This document shows positions 8,233-17,161 of a stretch of 42,100 nucleotides of DNA, in pieces. The stretch's first letter is position 1. Each line of letters starts with the position of its first letter. Origin of the DNA: an uncultured Eubacteriales bacterium (GTDB lineage: Bacteria; Bacillota; Clostridia; Tissierellales; Peptoniphilaceae); contig UQBO01000011.1 in NCBI GenBank assembly GCA_900539225.1, positions 1-42,100 of the forward strand, given 5' to 3'. The translations under genes were made by a program, and so were the position numbers. The notes under the pieces are model-generated. The model worked only from the letters and a program-made list of their open reading frames with translations. It did not search any database and had not been told where the DNA came from.

Positions 8233-9060
8233 TTATATCCTTTCTCTATACTCCTTCAAATTATTCTTCATAAGTCTCTTCCACTCATTTAGCACATCTA
8301 CTAATCTATCGACATCCATCTCTTTTTCAAGCACGAGGCTTTCTTTGCCTTTTTTGATTACGCCTATGTATTCTCTTTGAAGTTTTTGTGTTCTCTTCAT
8401 AAGTTTATCCTCTTCAATAAGTATAAACATAGTCACTAAATCAAGTAGAGACGCTCTAAACAGCGTATTCATTGACTCTCTAAGCTCTTCTTTAGTGATT
8501 ACTCGTTTTGAAAAATTTATTATATCCTTTTTAAGCGCGCCAAGATTTTCTATAGACTTCAATAGTGGCTCCTCCATATCAATATCCTTAGCATCGCATT
8601 TTTCAAGATGTGCAATCTGCGTCACTTCATCAAGCCTTTCCTTAAGCTCCTCTGCAGTCCAAACGAATTCGTCTGGCTCGTCACTGTCATCATATTTATT
8701 ATTTATAAATCTAAATCTATTGTCCTTGTAATCTTTAAAAATTATCGCATGCTTATTGCCTGGAGCAATATTAACGCCGAGCATATAGTTTTTATCTGCT
8801 GCCTCTAATATTTTCAAAACATCTTCTTTATCATAGTTCTCTTCAATAAATTCATATCCAAGAGCATTTAGATAAATATCAAAGATCTCCTTAGACTGCA
8901 GCATAGGTCCTGCTAAGTAAGAAGCTCCATCTTTTAATAATAGGTATGGTAAATAAATCGCATTCGCAATTACGAAGTCTTCTGTGTCAATTCCTTCTGA
9001 ATACAAAAGATTTGCTAATCCCGCGTAAGAGCATGACGCATTAAAATACATATACTTCAT
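8233..9060 (-). CDS. C39/BtrH-like cysteine-protease-fold protein, unknown function
   Basis: 275 residues. The N-terminal half looks like a papain-like C39/BtrH_N domain. It has a Cys in NASCSYAGLANLLYSEGID (Cys10 as candidate nucleophile), a candidate His in APGNKHAIIFKDY (about residue 104), and a following Asn/Asp-rich turn FINNKYDDSD. The C-terminal half (about 140-275) is charged and helical with no recognised domain. No signal peptide is seen, so it is probably cytoplasmic. AAAGGAG precedes the ATG. Cassette C supplies its promoter. The family assignment is by motif spacing only; whether it is a peptidase or a binding domain is open. Confidence 0.6.
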   Translation of the reverse strand: MKYMYFNASCSYAGLANLLYSEGIDTEDFVIANAIYLPYLLLKDGASYLAGPMLQSKEIFDIYLNALGYEFIEENYDKEDVLKILEAADKNYMLGVNIAPGNKHAIIFKDYKDNRFRFINNKYDDSDEPDEFVWTAEELKERLDEVTQIAHLEKCDAKDIDMEEPLLKSIENLGALKKDIINFSKRVITKEELRESMNTLFRASLLDLVTMFILIEEDKLMKRTQKLQREYIGVIKKGKESLVLEKEMDVDRLVDVLNEWKRLMKNNLKEYRERI

Positions 9061-9101
9061 ATACTATCTCCTTTCACTCCAATATCTTCTGTCTACATTA
9101 A

Positions 9102-9248
9102 ATAATACCACGAAAATGGCTAAATGTAAAGAAAAGTGACCTAGAACTAACTAAGTCACCGTGATTATGGTTTTGAATGTCCGATTTTTAATCCAATGTC
9201 CAATTTTCTATTTCAGAAAAATGCCATTATGGCAATAATTCTAAATAG
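9102..9248 (-). repeat. Intergenic terminator-promoter cassette, copy C
   Basis: Dyad at 9208-9248, hairpin terminator (arms 9151-9159 and 9136-9144) with a U-run, then the promoter TTTACA (9125-9130)-N17-TATTAT (9102-9107). Like copy B it has two AATGTCC-type direct repeats. It terminates the glycosylase gene and starts the C39-like gene. Confidence 0.8.
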
Positions 9249-9261
9249 TATTTATTTCTAA

Positions 9262-9768
9262 TTATTCCAAATACCTGAGAATCACTCTCCACTCATTCAC
9301 TAAATCATCCAGCCTATACCTCGCATTTGCTGGACTTGTCGATGGCAGCTTCACTCCCTCGAATCCCAAGTCCTTCTCGTGATATTTTTTATAATATTTA
9401 TAGGAAGTTGCTCCATTAAGAAAAACTTCTTTAATGTCCGCGCCTTTAATAATGCGGCTTAAGTCCGATGGCTGGGCATTTTTAATACTCGCATCGCTCG
9501 AGCCAACTATGTCACACTGGTAAATGGAGTCGTAGAGAGCAATTTTCTGCCTCGATAAAAAGTCTTTGCGCGTGGCAATGCCATTAGCAAGGTCTTCTTT
9601 AAACAAAATCTCCATCACGCGCCAAAATCTATTTTGCGGATGGCCGTAGAAGAAGCCATATTCACGAGTCTTAACCGATGGAAATGAGCCAAGAATCAGA
9701 ATTTTTGAGTCACGCGTATAAAAAAGTTCAAGCGGATGGACTATGGTTTTGTAATTATTATCTGTCAT
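9262..9768 (-). CDS. DNA-deoxyinosine (hypoxanthine) glycosylase, UDG superfamily
   Basis: 168 residues, the normal length for the small hypoxanthine-DNA glycosylase family of the uracil-DNA glycosylase superfamily. The active-site region ILGSFPSVKTREYGFFYGHP followed by QNRFWRV, and the C-terminal LPSTSPANARY, match that family closely. It removes deaminated adenine (hypoxanthine) from DNA, beginning base-excision repair. AGGTGAT lies just upstream of the ATG. Cassette C follows its stop. Confidence 0.85.
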   Translation of the reverse strand: MTDNNYKTIVHPLELFYTRDSKILILGSFPSVKTREYGFFYGHPQNRFWRVMEILFKEDLANGIATRKDFLSRQKIALYDSIYQCDIVGSSDASIKNAQPSDLSRIIKGADIKEVFLNGATSYKYYKKYHEKDLGFEGVKLPSTSPANARYRLDDLVNEWRVILRYLE

Positions 9769-9787
9769 AAAATTATCACCTCTATAT

Positions 9788-9820
9788 TAAAAGAAGGCAA
9801 ATATATTTATTTAGCCTTCT
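9788..9820 (-). terminator. Terminator of the ABC transporter gene
   Basis: On the minus strand AGAAGGC (9814-9820) pairs with GCCTTCT (9792-9798), followed by a short U-run. It lies just past the ABC transporter stop. Confidence 0.7.
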
Positions 9821-9831
9821 CATAATTTATT

Positions 9832-12540
9832 TTACTCGGCACTTAAGGCTTCAACTGGGTCTTTCTTAGCTGCTATGCTTGACGGTATAAGTCCTGCTAT
9901 CAAGCTAAGCACAACTGATATTGCGATCAAGATAAGCGCCGCTTCTTTTGGAAGCGTGGAGCTAATAGTAGCTATGCCCGTTGCCTTAACCATGATCTTT
10001 GTTATGAATATATTTAAAAATGAGCTTATGCCGACACCTATGAGCCCTGAGAGCAAGCCTATAATTAAAGTTTCTGACATAAACACTTTGTATATGTCGC
10101 CCTTGCTTGCGCCAATCGCCCTTAGTATGCCGATCTCTTTTGTTCTTTCGAAGACGGATATATATGTGATAATCCCTATCATTATCGATGAAACGATAAG
10201 CGAGACGCCTACAAAGGCTATCAAAACGTATGATATGGCTGCAAGTATGTCTGTGATTGATTTTGAAATGGAGCCGATAAAGTCGTTAAAGTTAAGTTTT
10301 TGTGCGCTTTTCTTGCCTTCATTGTATTCGTTAATTAGCTTTTTAACTTTATCCCTATTTTCAAATTCGTCCACATATATCGATATCTTCGATGGATTAT
10401 TCTCATCGATATAGCCGAGATTTTCAAGATTTTTTTTGTAAGAATAGTCTTTCAAAAATTCATCATAAACGTCTAAGTAGTCTTTGTCTTCGCCTTTATT
10501 AAGCATATAGTCTAGCATGGCTCTGTCATTTGACTCTCTTGTCTTAGGCGCAGCTGGTGCTATAGCATTCATGGCCGCATTAAGTGCTTGCATCTCTGCT
10601 AGCATCTCTTTCTTGTTTTGCAGCATCCACGCGTTAAAGCTAGTAAGGCTCTCGTCTGGCAAATTCTTTAGATAGTCTTTTGCCTGATCTATATTTTCTT
10701 CTTCAGTATCTGCCTTGAACTTAAGTCCATTTAAAACATTTATGTCCTTCTTATCTAATTGTTTTTTAATAATTTCTTGCTCTGAAACATATTTAATCAT
10801 CGCATCAGTAAATTTACTGCTATAGGCAAGCGGCGTTTGACTTACATTGGAGTCGTTGTCAGTCTTTTTCCTTGCAATGCCAGCTATATGCATGCTGATG
10901 GCGGAGTCTATAAGCTTTTCTTTCTTCTCTTCATCATCCTTGATATTGATATAGCCAGCGTCCTTCTTTTCGTAATAGTCCGATGGAGTGACTACCTTGT
11001 ACTCATGACCGATGATTTCCTTTGGATCAATCTCAACTTTTTTTATGTCAACCTTTTTATTATCGTCCATATCAGAAAGAATTTTCTTGTATTCTTCCGA
11101 GTCTAAAAAGCCTAGCTCGTAGAAATTACTTCTTAAAATTTGATTATTATAATCAGTAAATAATACTAATTCATCCTCTTTTTCAGGCCACTTGCCCTCG
11201 ATTAGCTCGTATTCGTCTAAGACCATTGGCGAAATATTGCCGTCTTTGTCGCTAATAATCTGAGAAAAATTGTCATTGCTCTTTGATGCCGACAAGCTGA
11301 AAAATTTATTGAAGCCAAAGCCGCTCTTCTTTTCAAAATCAGAGCCATTAGTATTAATCACTTTGCCCTTAGCATCCTTTGTGTAAATGTCAAAGCCGCC
11401 ATCATAAGCGTAAGAAATAAAGTGCTTGCCAACCTTTTCGTCTAGCTCCGCTTCATTCTTCTCTAGGTAGTCTTTGAACGAAGCAAGGTCATTCTCATAG
11501 CCACTACCAGATATCTTTGACCTATTTATAAGACCAATATCATTTGAGCTAAGTTTAGATCTATCTGTAGTCTTTGAGACGTTGTTATCAAGCTTCGTAA
11601 GACTAGATAGGTCGATGGATTTGCTCTCAATATCGATTGGGAAAGACTTCAAAGCATTCCTTTGATTGTCAGCAATGTAGTCACTTGCACCATTTGATAT
11701 AGATATGATGAGGGCAATCCCGATGATGCCGATGGAGCCAGCAAAAGCTGTTAGAAGCGTTCTTGCTTTTTTACTCAAAAGATTGTTGAAAGATAGTCCT
11801 AGAGCCGTTCTTAGCTTAAGAGCTATCTTCGAAATTTTAAAGCTGTCGCCCTTTTCTTCCGCTTCATAAGGATCCGTGTCAGAAATTATCCTGCCGTCCT
11901 TTATACCGATTATCCTTGTAGAATACTCTTCCGCCAATCTTTTGTTGTGCGTAACCATGATGACAAGCTTATCCTTAGCAAGCTCCTTTAGTAAATTCAT
12001 TATAGATATAGATGTTTCGCTGTCAAGAGCACCCGTTGGTTCGTCCGCAAGTATAATTTTCGGATCATTAACCAAAGCCCTCGCTATGGCTACCCTTTGC
12101 ATTTGACCGCCAGATAAGGCACTCGGCCTTTTGTGTATATGCTCCTTTAGACCGACCCTTTCAAGAGCTTTGATAGCCCTTTCTTCAGCATCGCCAGTAT
12201 TTTTATTCGATAAAGTCAAAGACAGCTTTACATTGTCAAGTATACTTTGATGATTGATTAAGTTGTATGATTGAAAGATAAAACCTATCCTAACGTTTCT
12301 GTAGTAGTCCCAGTCCTTGTCCGAAAACTGCTTCGTAGATCTGCCATCGATTACAAGGTCGCCCTCATCATAGCGCATAAGACCTCCGACTATATTTAAA
12401 AGAGTTGTCTTGCCTCCACCCGATTCGCCAAGTATAGAAACAAACTCACTCTCTCTAAACGAAATCGATACATTGTCCAAAGCCCTTTGTGAAAAGCCTT
12501 CAGTATGATATATTTTTGAAATATTTTTAAGTTCTAACAT
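9832..12540 (-). CDS. ABC transporter, fused ATPase and FtsX-type permease
   Basis: About 902 residues. Residues 1-225 form an ABC ATPase: Walker A GESGGGKTT (38-46), Q-loop FIFQSYNL, signature LSGGQMQ (142-148), Walker B IILADEPTGALDS (162-174) and H-loop VTHNKR. After one membrane helix (about 254-275) comes a large extracytoplasmic domain of roughly 450 residues. Three C-terminal helices with the FtsX/MacB signature ERTKEIGILRAIGASK follow. Such fusions are MacB-like mechanotransmission transporters that export peptides, lipoproteins or antibiotics, or relay signals. The ATG at 12540 has AAAGGAG upstream; the frame runs open to 12627 but that part overlaps the preceding terminator. Confidence 0.9.
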   Translation of the reverse strand: MLELKNISKIYHTEGFSQRALDNVSISFRESEFVSILGESGGGKTTLLNIVGGLMRYDEGDLVIDGRSTKQFSDKDWDYYRNVRIGFIFQSYNLINHQSILDNVKLSLTLSNKNTGDAEERAIKALERVGLKEHIHKRPSALSGGQMQRVAIARALVNDPKIILADEPTGALDSETSISIMNLLKELAKDKLVIMVTHNKRLAEEYSTRIIGIKDGRIISDTDPYEAEEKGDSFKISKIALKLRTALGLSFNNLLSKKARTLLTAFAGSIGIIGIALIISISNGASDYIADNQRNALKSFPIDIESKSIDLSSLTKLDNNVSKTTDRSKLSSNDIGLINRSKISGSGYENDLASFKDYLEKNEAELDEKVGKHFISYAYDGGFDIYTKDAKGKVINTNGSDFEKKSGFGFNKFFSLSASKSNDNFSQIISDKDGNISPMVLDEYELIEGKWPEKEDELVLFTDYNNQILRSNFYELGFLDSEEYKKILSDMDDNKKVDIKKVEIDPKEIIGHEYKVVTPSDYYEKKDAGYINIKDDEEKKEKLIDSAISMHIAGIARKKTDNDSNVSQTPLAYSSKFTDAMIKYVSEQEIIKKQLDKKDINVLNGLKFKADTEEENIDQAKDYLKNLPDESLTSFNAWMLQNKKEMLAEMQALNAAMNAIAPAAPKTRESNDRAMLDYMLNKGEDKDYLDVYDEFLKDYSYKKNLENLGYIDENNPSKISIYVDEFENRDKVKKLINEYNEGKKSAQKLNFNDFIGSISKSITDILAAISYVLIAFVGVSLIVSSIMIGIITYISVFERTKEIGILRAIGASKGDIYKVFMSETLIIGLLSGLIGVGISSFLNIFITKIMVKATGIATISSTLPKEAALILIAISVVLSLIAGLIPSSIAAKKDPVEALSAE

Positions 12541-12627
12541 ATTTGCTCCTTTCTTATACTTATTACCCAATAGCCACCTTTGATAAATAAATATTTCATA
12601 AGCATAGATAAAAGGCAAACGAGACAA

Positions 12628-12658
12628 ATAAAAAAGAAGAAGGCTCTTAACCTTCTTC
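12628..12658 (-). terminator. Terminator overlapping the end of the phosphoesterase gene
   Basis: On the minus strand GAAGAAGG (12651-12658) pairs with CCTTCTTC (12636-12643), followed by a U-run. The first arm lies inside the last codons of the phosphoesterase gene. Confidence 0.85.
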
Positions 12659-13495
12659 AGATTGATTTAAATTTATTATAACTAGTTCTGGTCGATTAAA
12701 TATCCGTGGCACCCTCGTCGACTCTCTTGCCAAGCCCCTACTAACTATCATCTCACTGCCATTGTCAAAGCTATATCTTCCTCCCGCATATTTCGGTAGC
12801 CAGCCCTCGTCAGGTGCAAAAGTACCATTCAAAATGCCTGGTATGCGCCACTGACCGCCATGTGCATGGCCCGCGAGTACTAGGTCAAAGCCAGCATCCT
12901 TATACAAATTCACAAAGGACGGGCGATGGGTCAATAGCATCGTAAAAGCCGTATCGTCTCTTTCATTTTTAGCGCGTTCAAACTCAGTCTTCATGCCATC
13001 GCCTTCGCCTGTGTAGCGAGCTTCGTCTGGATCGTTAAGACCAGAGAGGCTGATTTCATTGCCATTAACGTTCATGCGAATGGTCTTGCCACCGATATCC
13101 TTAATGCCATTTGCTTCAAGCCAATCAAGCATCTCATCCACGCGCAGGCTCCAATACTCGTGATTGCCTGTAACGTAGTAACACGGGTAGTGCTTAGCGA
13201 TGGCTGCGAGAAAGGTCTTCGTGTTATCGTCTGGAATAACGTCGTCAAAGATGTCGCCGCCCAGTAGAACGATGTCAGGCTTTTCTTTATTCACCGCATC
13301 GATCAGCGTTTTTTGACCCTTGCCGTACTTGCAGGAGTGAAGATCCGTGATCAGCGCTATACGCATGGGATTATTAATTTTATCCGAAGTAATAGTGTAG
13401 TGCACAGTTTTTAGACGCACATCAAAAGCTAGTAGCGCAAGGACTATTAGCAAGATGAGGATGATGTACTTAATGTGTTTTTTCTGTATTTTCAT
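12647..13495 (-). CDS. Membrane-anchored metallophosphoesterase (YkuE/YaeI-like)
   Basis: 282 residues. An N-terminal hydrophobic helix (IILILLIVLALLAFDV) anchors a calcineurin-like phosphoesterase. All metal-site blocks are present: LITDLHSCKYG (Asp, His), GGDIFDD, TGNHEYW and GHAHGGQWRIP. It hydrolyses phosphodiester or phosphomonoester bonds using two divalent metals, probably on the outer face; YkuE-type enzymes have been linked to lipid or wall precursors. AAGGAGC precedes the ATG. It is 19 nt downstream of the membrane-protein gene at 13515-13994 and probably co-transcribed with it. Confidence 0.9.
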   Translation of the reverse strand: MKIQKKHIKYIILILLIVLALLAFDVRLKTVHYTITSDKINNPMRIALITDLHSCKYGKGQKTLIDAVNKEKPDIVLLGGDIFDDVIPDDNTKTFLAAIAKHYPCYYVTGNHEYWSLRVDEMLDWLEANGIKDIGGKTIRMNVNGNEISLSGLNDPDEARYTGEGDGMKTEFERAKNERDDTAFTMLLTHRPSFVNLYKDAGFDLVLAGHAHGGQWRIPGILNGTFAPDEGWLPKYAGGRYSFDNGSEMIVSRGLARESTRVPRIFNRPELVIINLNQSEEG

Positions 13496-13514
13496 TTATT
13501 GCTCCTTGAGTTTA

Positions 13515-13994
13515 TTAAAACAGTGTCAAGAGATATCCATCCACTGCTGCGACGACTATATACATAGGAAGTGCTCTTAAAAAGGCTTGGATGTGTTTCT
13601 TAGGGTTTTGGTACAAGACCTTTTCTGGGACCTTGCTTAGTCTTATGCGTTTTGTATCTCTCCACCAAAGTAGGTCTATGACGACTAAATCGAAGATGTT
13701 TAGCGCCTGACCAAGTATGAGTAAATTTATAAAATTTTGCATAAAATCTTTTTCACGAATAAAGGCTCCAAAAATCATGAATAATACTAAAAATACTACT
13801 AGATTTGCAAACCATGTGGCAAGCTTGTTAGCTTCGCGGAACTTGCCTTGGTATTCATCTGCTTCTCTGATGCGCTTTTGAACTTCATCTGGATATGAGG
13901 CGTAGCTCTTAAGATTCTTCTCGTCTGTTCCCGTGCCTAGAAAGCATAGGGCAAAAAACGCTGCGCACAAAATTATTATCTCTATAATTAACAT
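13515..13994 (-). CDS. Four-helix membrane protein, unknown function
   Basis: 159 residues with hydrophobic segments at about 2-20, 62-80, 88-108 and 140-158, and a charged loop (about 24-58) after the first. The conserved-looking LWWRDTKRIRLSKVPE lies in the last loop. I do not recognise a named family. AAAGGTGAT lies 5 nt before the ATG. It precedes the phosphoesterase gene by 19 nt, so they likely form a two-gene operon. Confidence 0.7.
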   Translation of the reverse strand: MLIIEIIILCAAFFALCFLGTGTDEKNLKSYASYPDEVQKRIREADEYQGKFREANKLATWFANLVVFLVLFMIFGAFIREKDFMQNFINLLILGQALNIFDLVVIDLLWWRDTKRIRLSKVPEKVLYQNPKKHIQAFLRALPMYIVVAAVDGYLLTLF

Positions 13995-14013
13995 TATTTA
14001 TCACCTTTGCTTA

Positions 14014-14042
14014 ATTATACCACATTAACAGTAGCTAATAAA
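14014..14042 (-). promoter_or_regulatory. Likely promoter of the membrane protein-phosphoesterase operon
   Basis: TTTATT (14037-14042), a 17-nt spacer and a perfect TATAAT (14014-14019), preceded by GTGG as in the cassette promoters to the left. The -35 is weak. Confidence 0.45.
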
Positions 14043-14072
14043 TATTTTATAATAATTTCAAAGCCATATGCA

Positions 14073-14101
14073 AAATAAAATCCATGAGCAAAAACTCACG
14101 G
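14073..14101 (-). terminator. Terminator after the DUF4177 remnant and hsd operon
   Basis: CCGTGAG (14095-14101) pairs with CTCATGG (14082-14088) on the minus strand, followed by AUUUUAUUUU. Confidence 0.7.
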
Positions 14102-14108
14102 ATCTTAT

Positions 14109-14241
14109 CTATTTATTCACTTTAAAAATTATACTGTACTTAACCAGTTGACCAGCACTCCACTTTTCGTTAAGTACAGGAACAATTTGAACTAGCTCCC
14201 AGCCTTCACTTGCCTTTTCCTTGATGATCTCCTTTGCTTTT
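14109..14241 (-). pseudogene. 5'-truncated DUF4177 gene abutting hsdR
   Basis: On the minus strand this reads, ending in TAG, as 44 residues including EIIKEKASEGWELVQIVPVL and NEKWSAGQLVKY. That is the C-terminal two-thirds of the intact DUF4177 protein at 20871-21068, with several substitutions. The first ~21 codons and any start are missing; the remnant begins at the base next to the hsdR stop codon. Together the two copies bracket the restriction operon in direct orientation. Confidence 0.75.
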
Positions 14242-17160
14242 TTAATTATAAAATTTTAATCTATTCATTATCTCATTATAAACTGAATCAGATAGCCAGT
14301 TTTTAAATTGCAGATTTGATGTAAATTGTAAGAACAACTCCATATTATCTTTCATTATAGCTCTCATAACATCGTTTAAGACATTTTCATATTCTATTTT
14401 TACATTTCCCTTATCAGAATTTTTTATTGCGTTGATAATTCTTTCATCCTTTGCTACCATATCAGGAATTTCTTTGATTTGTCTAGCTACATTATCCTTA
14501 TCATTCCAATCTATGTTGCCAAAGATATCATTAAAATTTGAAATAATAGTATCTAAATACTCCATATCTGGTTCATATATATTTACAGCATTAATGTTAC
14601 TAGAAGAAACTTCTCCCTCTTTATTTTCTAAAACTATACTAAGTTCATTTTTCTTTTCTAGTCTATAACTTTCTAGATCAATTGACTCCATAATTGAATT
14701 TAAGCCTTTATCATCTCTAGGAGTTGGTAAACGATGGACTAAAAGTTCAAAAAATATTGACTTCTTAGTCCATTCAACTTGGCCAATTGGTAAAATTGCC
14801 GATAAAAAGTTATACGTTCTAATGAACGACTTAACACCAGATTTAAATTCTACTTGATCTTCCTCATCTAGCCCCTTATATCTTTCAACACAAGTATCCA
14901 TTATAGGATCAATAAATTCTCTTGATTTGTTTTCAAAAAACATATCTATGACTCTATCTATCTCATCTTCTTCGTAAACATTTAAACTGTCAAGCTTAGC
15001 AAGAATTTCATACAGTTTATTAGGGTCTGTTCCTTCTACAAGTTGTGTTTCTTTGTAATATGGCTGAAAAGCTTTCTTAATATCTTCCGCATCATTAGCA
15101 AAGTCAAGCACACAAGTATCAATCTTATTTGCACAAGATCTGTTTAGCCTTGACAAAGTCTGAACTGCCTTTACATCGCTTAGTACCTTATCAACGTACA
15201 TAGTGTGAAGCAATGGTTCATCATATCCTGTTTGATACTTATCAGCAACAATTAAAAACCTGTATTCATACTCTTTGAAAACATCTGGAGTCTCCTTGTC
15301 GGAAAAACCATTAAGACTAGATTCGGTAACTTTTTTGCCCATATAATCTTTCTCCCCAGAAAATGCAATCAAAGCTTTATATGGACTTTTATAAACTTTT
15401 AGTATATCTTTAACTGCAAAATAGTACTCAATCGCCCTCATTATAGACGATGTAACTATCATAGCCTTTGCTTTTCCATCAATCTTGTTAGCTGAATTAT
15501 TAATAAAGTGATTTACTATTTCTTCTGCCTTTTGTCTAATAGGAAATTCTTGACCTTCAACATAAGTTCGAATCTTTCTTGATGCTTTTTTAGACTCGAA
15601 AAGCGGATTATCTTCAACCGTTTTATACACCTTATAATAATTGTTATATGTTGTGTAATTTTTTAATACATCAAGAATAAAACCTTCTTCAATAGCTTGC
15701 TTCATAGAGTATAAATCAAAAACAGTTCCAAACATTTCGATAGTTTTCGCCTTAGGTGTAGCAGTAAATGCAAAGTAAGACGCATTTTCTGGCATTTTTC
15801 TCGCTTCAATAATTGCATTGATATAATCTTCACTGTCCATATCTTCTGTAACTTTATATTCACCTGAAATTGCAGTAGAAAGTGACGCTGCTGCCTTCCC
15901 TGATTGAGAGGAATGAGCTTCATCTATGATTATGGCAAAGTTTTTCCCCTTCATTTTATTGCCTATAGTTTCAATGATATATGGAAACTTTTGCACAGTT
16001 GTTGTAATTATTTTCTTCCCATCAATTAATAATTTTTCCAATTCTTTTGATGAATCCGAGTGTGCAAAGTTTGACGAAACTGATATAAACGATCGAATGT
16101 TATCAGAAATTTGCTTATCAAGATTTTTCCTGTCAGTTACAACAATTACAGAATCGAATAGTTTCTCATCTTCTTTTTGAGCTTCAACTAACCTATAAGC
16201 AAGCCATGTTATTGAATTCGACTTTCCAGACCCAGCAGAATGTTGGATCAAATACCTTCCGCCAACACCGTTTTTCTCTGTATCTTCTACAAGTCTTGTA
16301 ACTGCTCTATACTGGTGAAACCTAGGGAAGATCAAAGTTTCCTTTGTTTTCTTTGATTTTTTATCCTTCTTTCTTTCTACAAAGATAAATTGTGTTATTA
16401 AAGAGCGAAGAGTCTCCTTCGTTAAAAATTCTTTCCACAAATAATCTGTCATAGTACCTTCTCCGACAGGATTGCCAGCTCCACCGTCTCCACTGCCTTT
16501 GTTAAATGGCATAAAGAAGGTACTCTTGCCATTGAGTTTAGTTGTGAACGAAACATAGTTTTCATCCACAGCAAAGTGAGCAAAGCATCTCTTGAACATA
16601 AAGAGAGCTTCCCTTGGATCTCTATCGTTTTTATACTGTTCTTCTGCATCCTTATACGTCCAACCCGCCCCAGACATCCTACTCTTAAGCTCCATAGTAA
16701 TTATTGGAAGCCCATTGATAAACACGCAAAGGTCAAGCTCTAGTCCAGGATTTGCTTCAGAATAAGTCAACTGATTAGTAACAGAAAAAATGTTAGAGTT
16801 AAACTCAGCAAAAGATGAAGGTCTTTTCTTGTCAAGAGCATGATAAAAGAATATAACTCCTGTAGGATACATCTTGACACCTTCTTTTAAAACATGAGCA
16901 ACGCCATCACGAATTAGAGCAGAAGATAATGTGTTTAAAAACTTTTGTTTACCTAGGTCAATATCTAATCTATGGTTTTTGTACGCAATAGGCTGAGTAT
17001 TTTCTATGAAAGAAAATAATCTTTTCTCATCTATTGCATATTTTTTATTATACGAAAGCTTCATCTCACTTGGCTTTACATACTCATATCCAATAGTTTG
17101 CAAATATTCTATTATTTGATTTTCTAGTGCCGATTCTGCCTTTTCTGTGCGAATACCCAT
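14242..17160 (-). CDS. hsdR: Type I restriction enzyme, R subunit HsdR
   Basis: About 972 residues, the motor and nuclease subunit of a type I restriction complex. The N-terminal nuclease core is visible at about 141-160 (ELDLCVFINGLPIITMELKS: acidic residues and the ELK of a PD-ExK site). The SF2 translocase follows: Walker A HSAGSGKSNS (about 308-317), DEAHSSQSGK, FTATPKA, then TGYDEPLLHTMYVDK and QTLSRLNRS. The C-terminus is helical and likely docks to HsdM. ATG 17160 is preferred: AGGAGG lies 7 nt upstream, inside the last hsdS codons. The start is 1 nt after the hsdS stop, so the two are probably translationally coupled. Confidence 0.95.
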   Translation of the reverse strand: MGIRTEKAESALENQIIEYLQTIGYEYVKPSEMKLSYNKKYAIDEKRLFSFIENTQPIAYKNHRLDIDLGKQKFLNTLSSALIRDGVAHVLKEGVKMYPTGVIFFYHALDKKRPSSFAEFNSNIFSVTNQLTYSEANPGLELDLCVFINGLPIITMELKSRMSGAGWTYKDAEEQYKNDRDPREALFMFKRCFAHFAVDENYVSFTTKLNGKSTFFMPFNKGSGDGGAGNPVGEGTMTDYLWKEFLTKETLRSLITQFIFVERKKDKKSKKTKETLIFPRFHQYRAVTRLVEDTEKNGVGGRYLIQHSAGSGKSNSITWLAYRLVEAQKEDEKLFDSVIVVTDRKNLDKQISDNIRSFISVSSNFAHSDSSKELEKLLIDGKKIITTTVQKFPYIIETIGNKMKGKNFAIIIDEAHSSQSGKAAASLSTAISGEYKVTEDMDSEDYINAIIEARKMPENASYFAFTATPKAKTIEMFGTVFDLYSMKQAIEEGFILDVLKNYTTYNNYYKVYKTVEDNPLFESKKASRKIRTYVEGQEFPIRQKAEEIVNHFINNSANKIDGKAKAMIVTSSIMRAIEYYFAVKDILKVYKSPYKALIAFSGEKDYMGKKVTESSLNGFSDKETPDVFKEYEYRFLIVADKYQTGYDEPLLHTMYVDKVLSDVKAVQTLSRLNRSCANKIDTCVLDFANDAEDIKKAFQPYYKETQLVEGTDPNKLYEILAKLDSLNVYEEDEIDRVIDMFFENKSREFIDPIMDTCVERYKGLDEEDQVEFKSGVKSFIRTYNFLSAILPIGQVEWTKKSIFFELLVHRLPTPRDDKGLNSIMESIDLESYRLEKKNELSIVLENKEGEVSSSNINAVNIYEPDMEYLDTIISNFNDIFGNIDWNDKDNVARQIKEIPDMVAKDERIINAIKNSDKGNVKIEYENVLNDVMRAIMKDNMELFLQFTSNLQFKNWLSDSVYNEIMNRLKFYN

Positions 17161-17161
17161 A

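Noticed and set aside
12541..12627. N-terminal extension of the ABC transporter
   Set aside because: It abuts the upstream terminator, while the ATG at 12540 has a good ribosome site and matches the family start.
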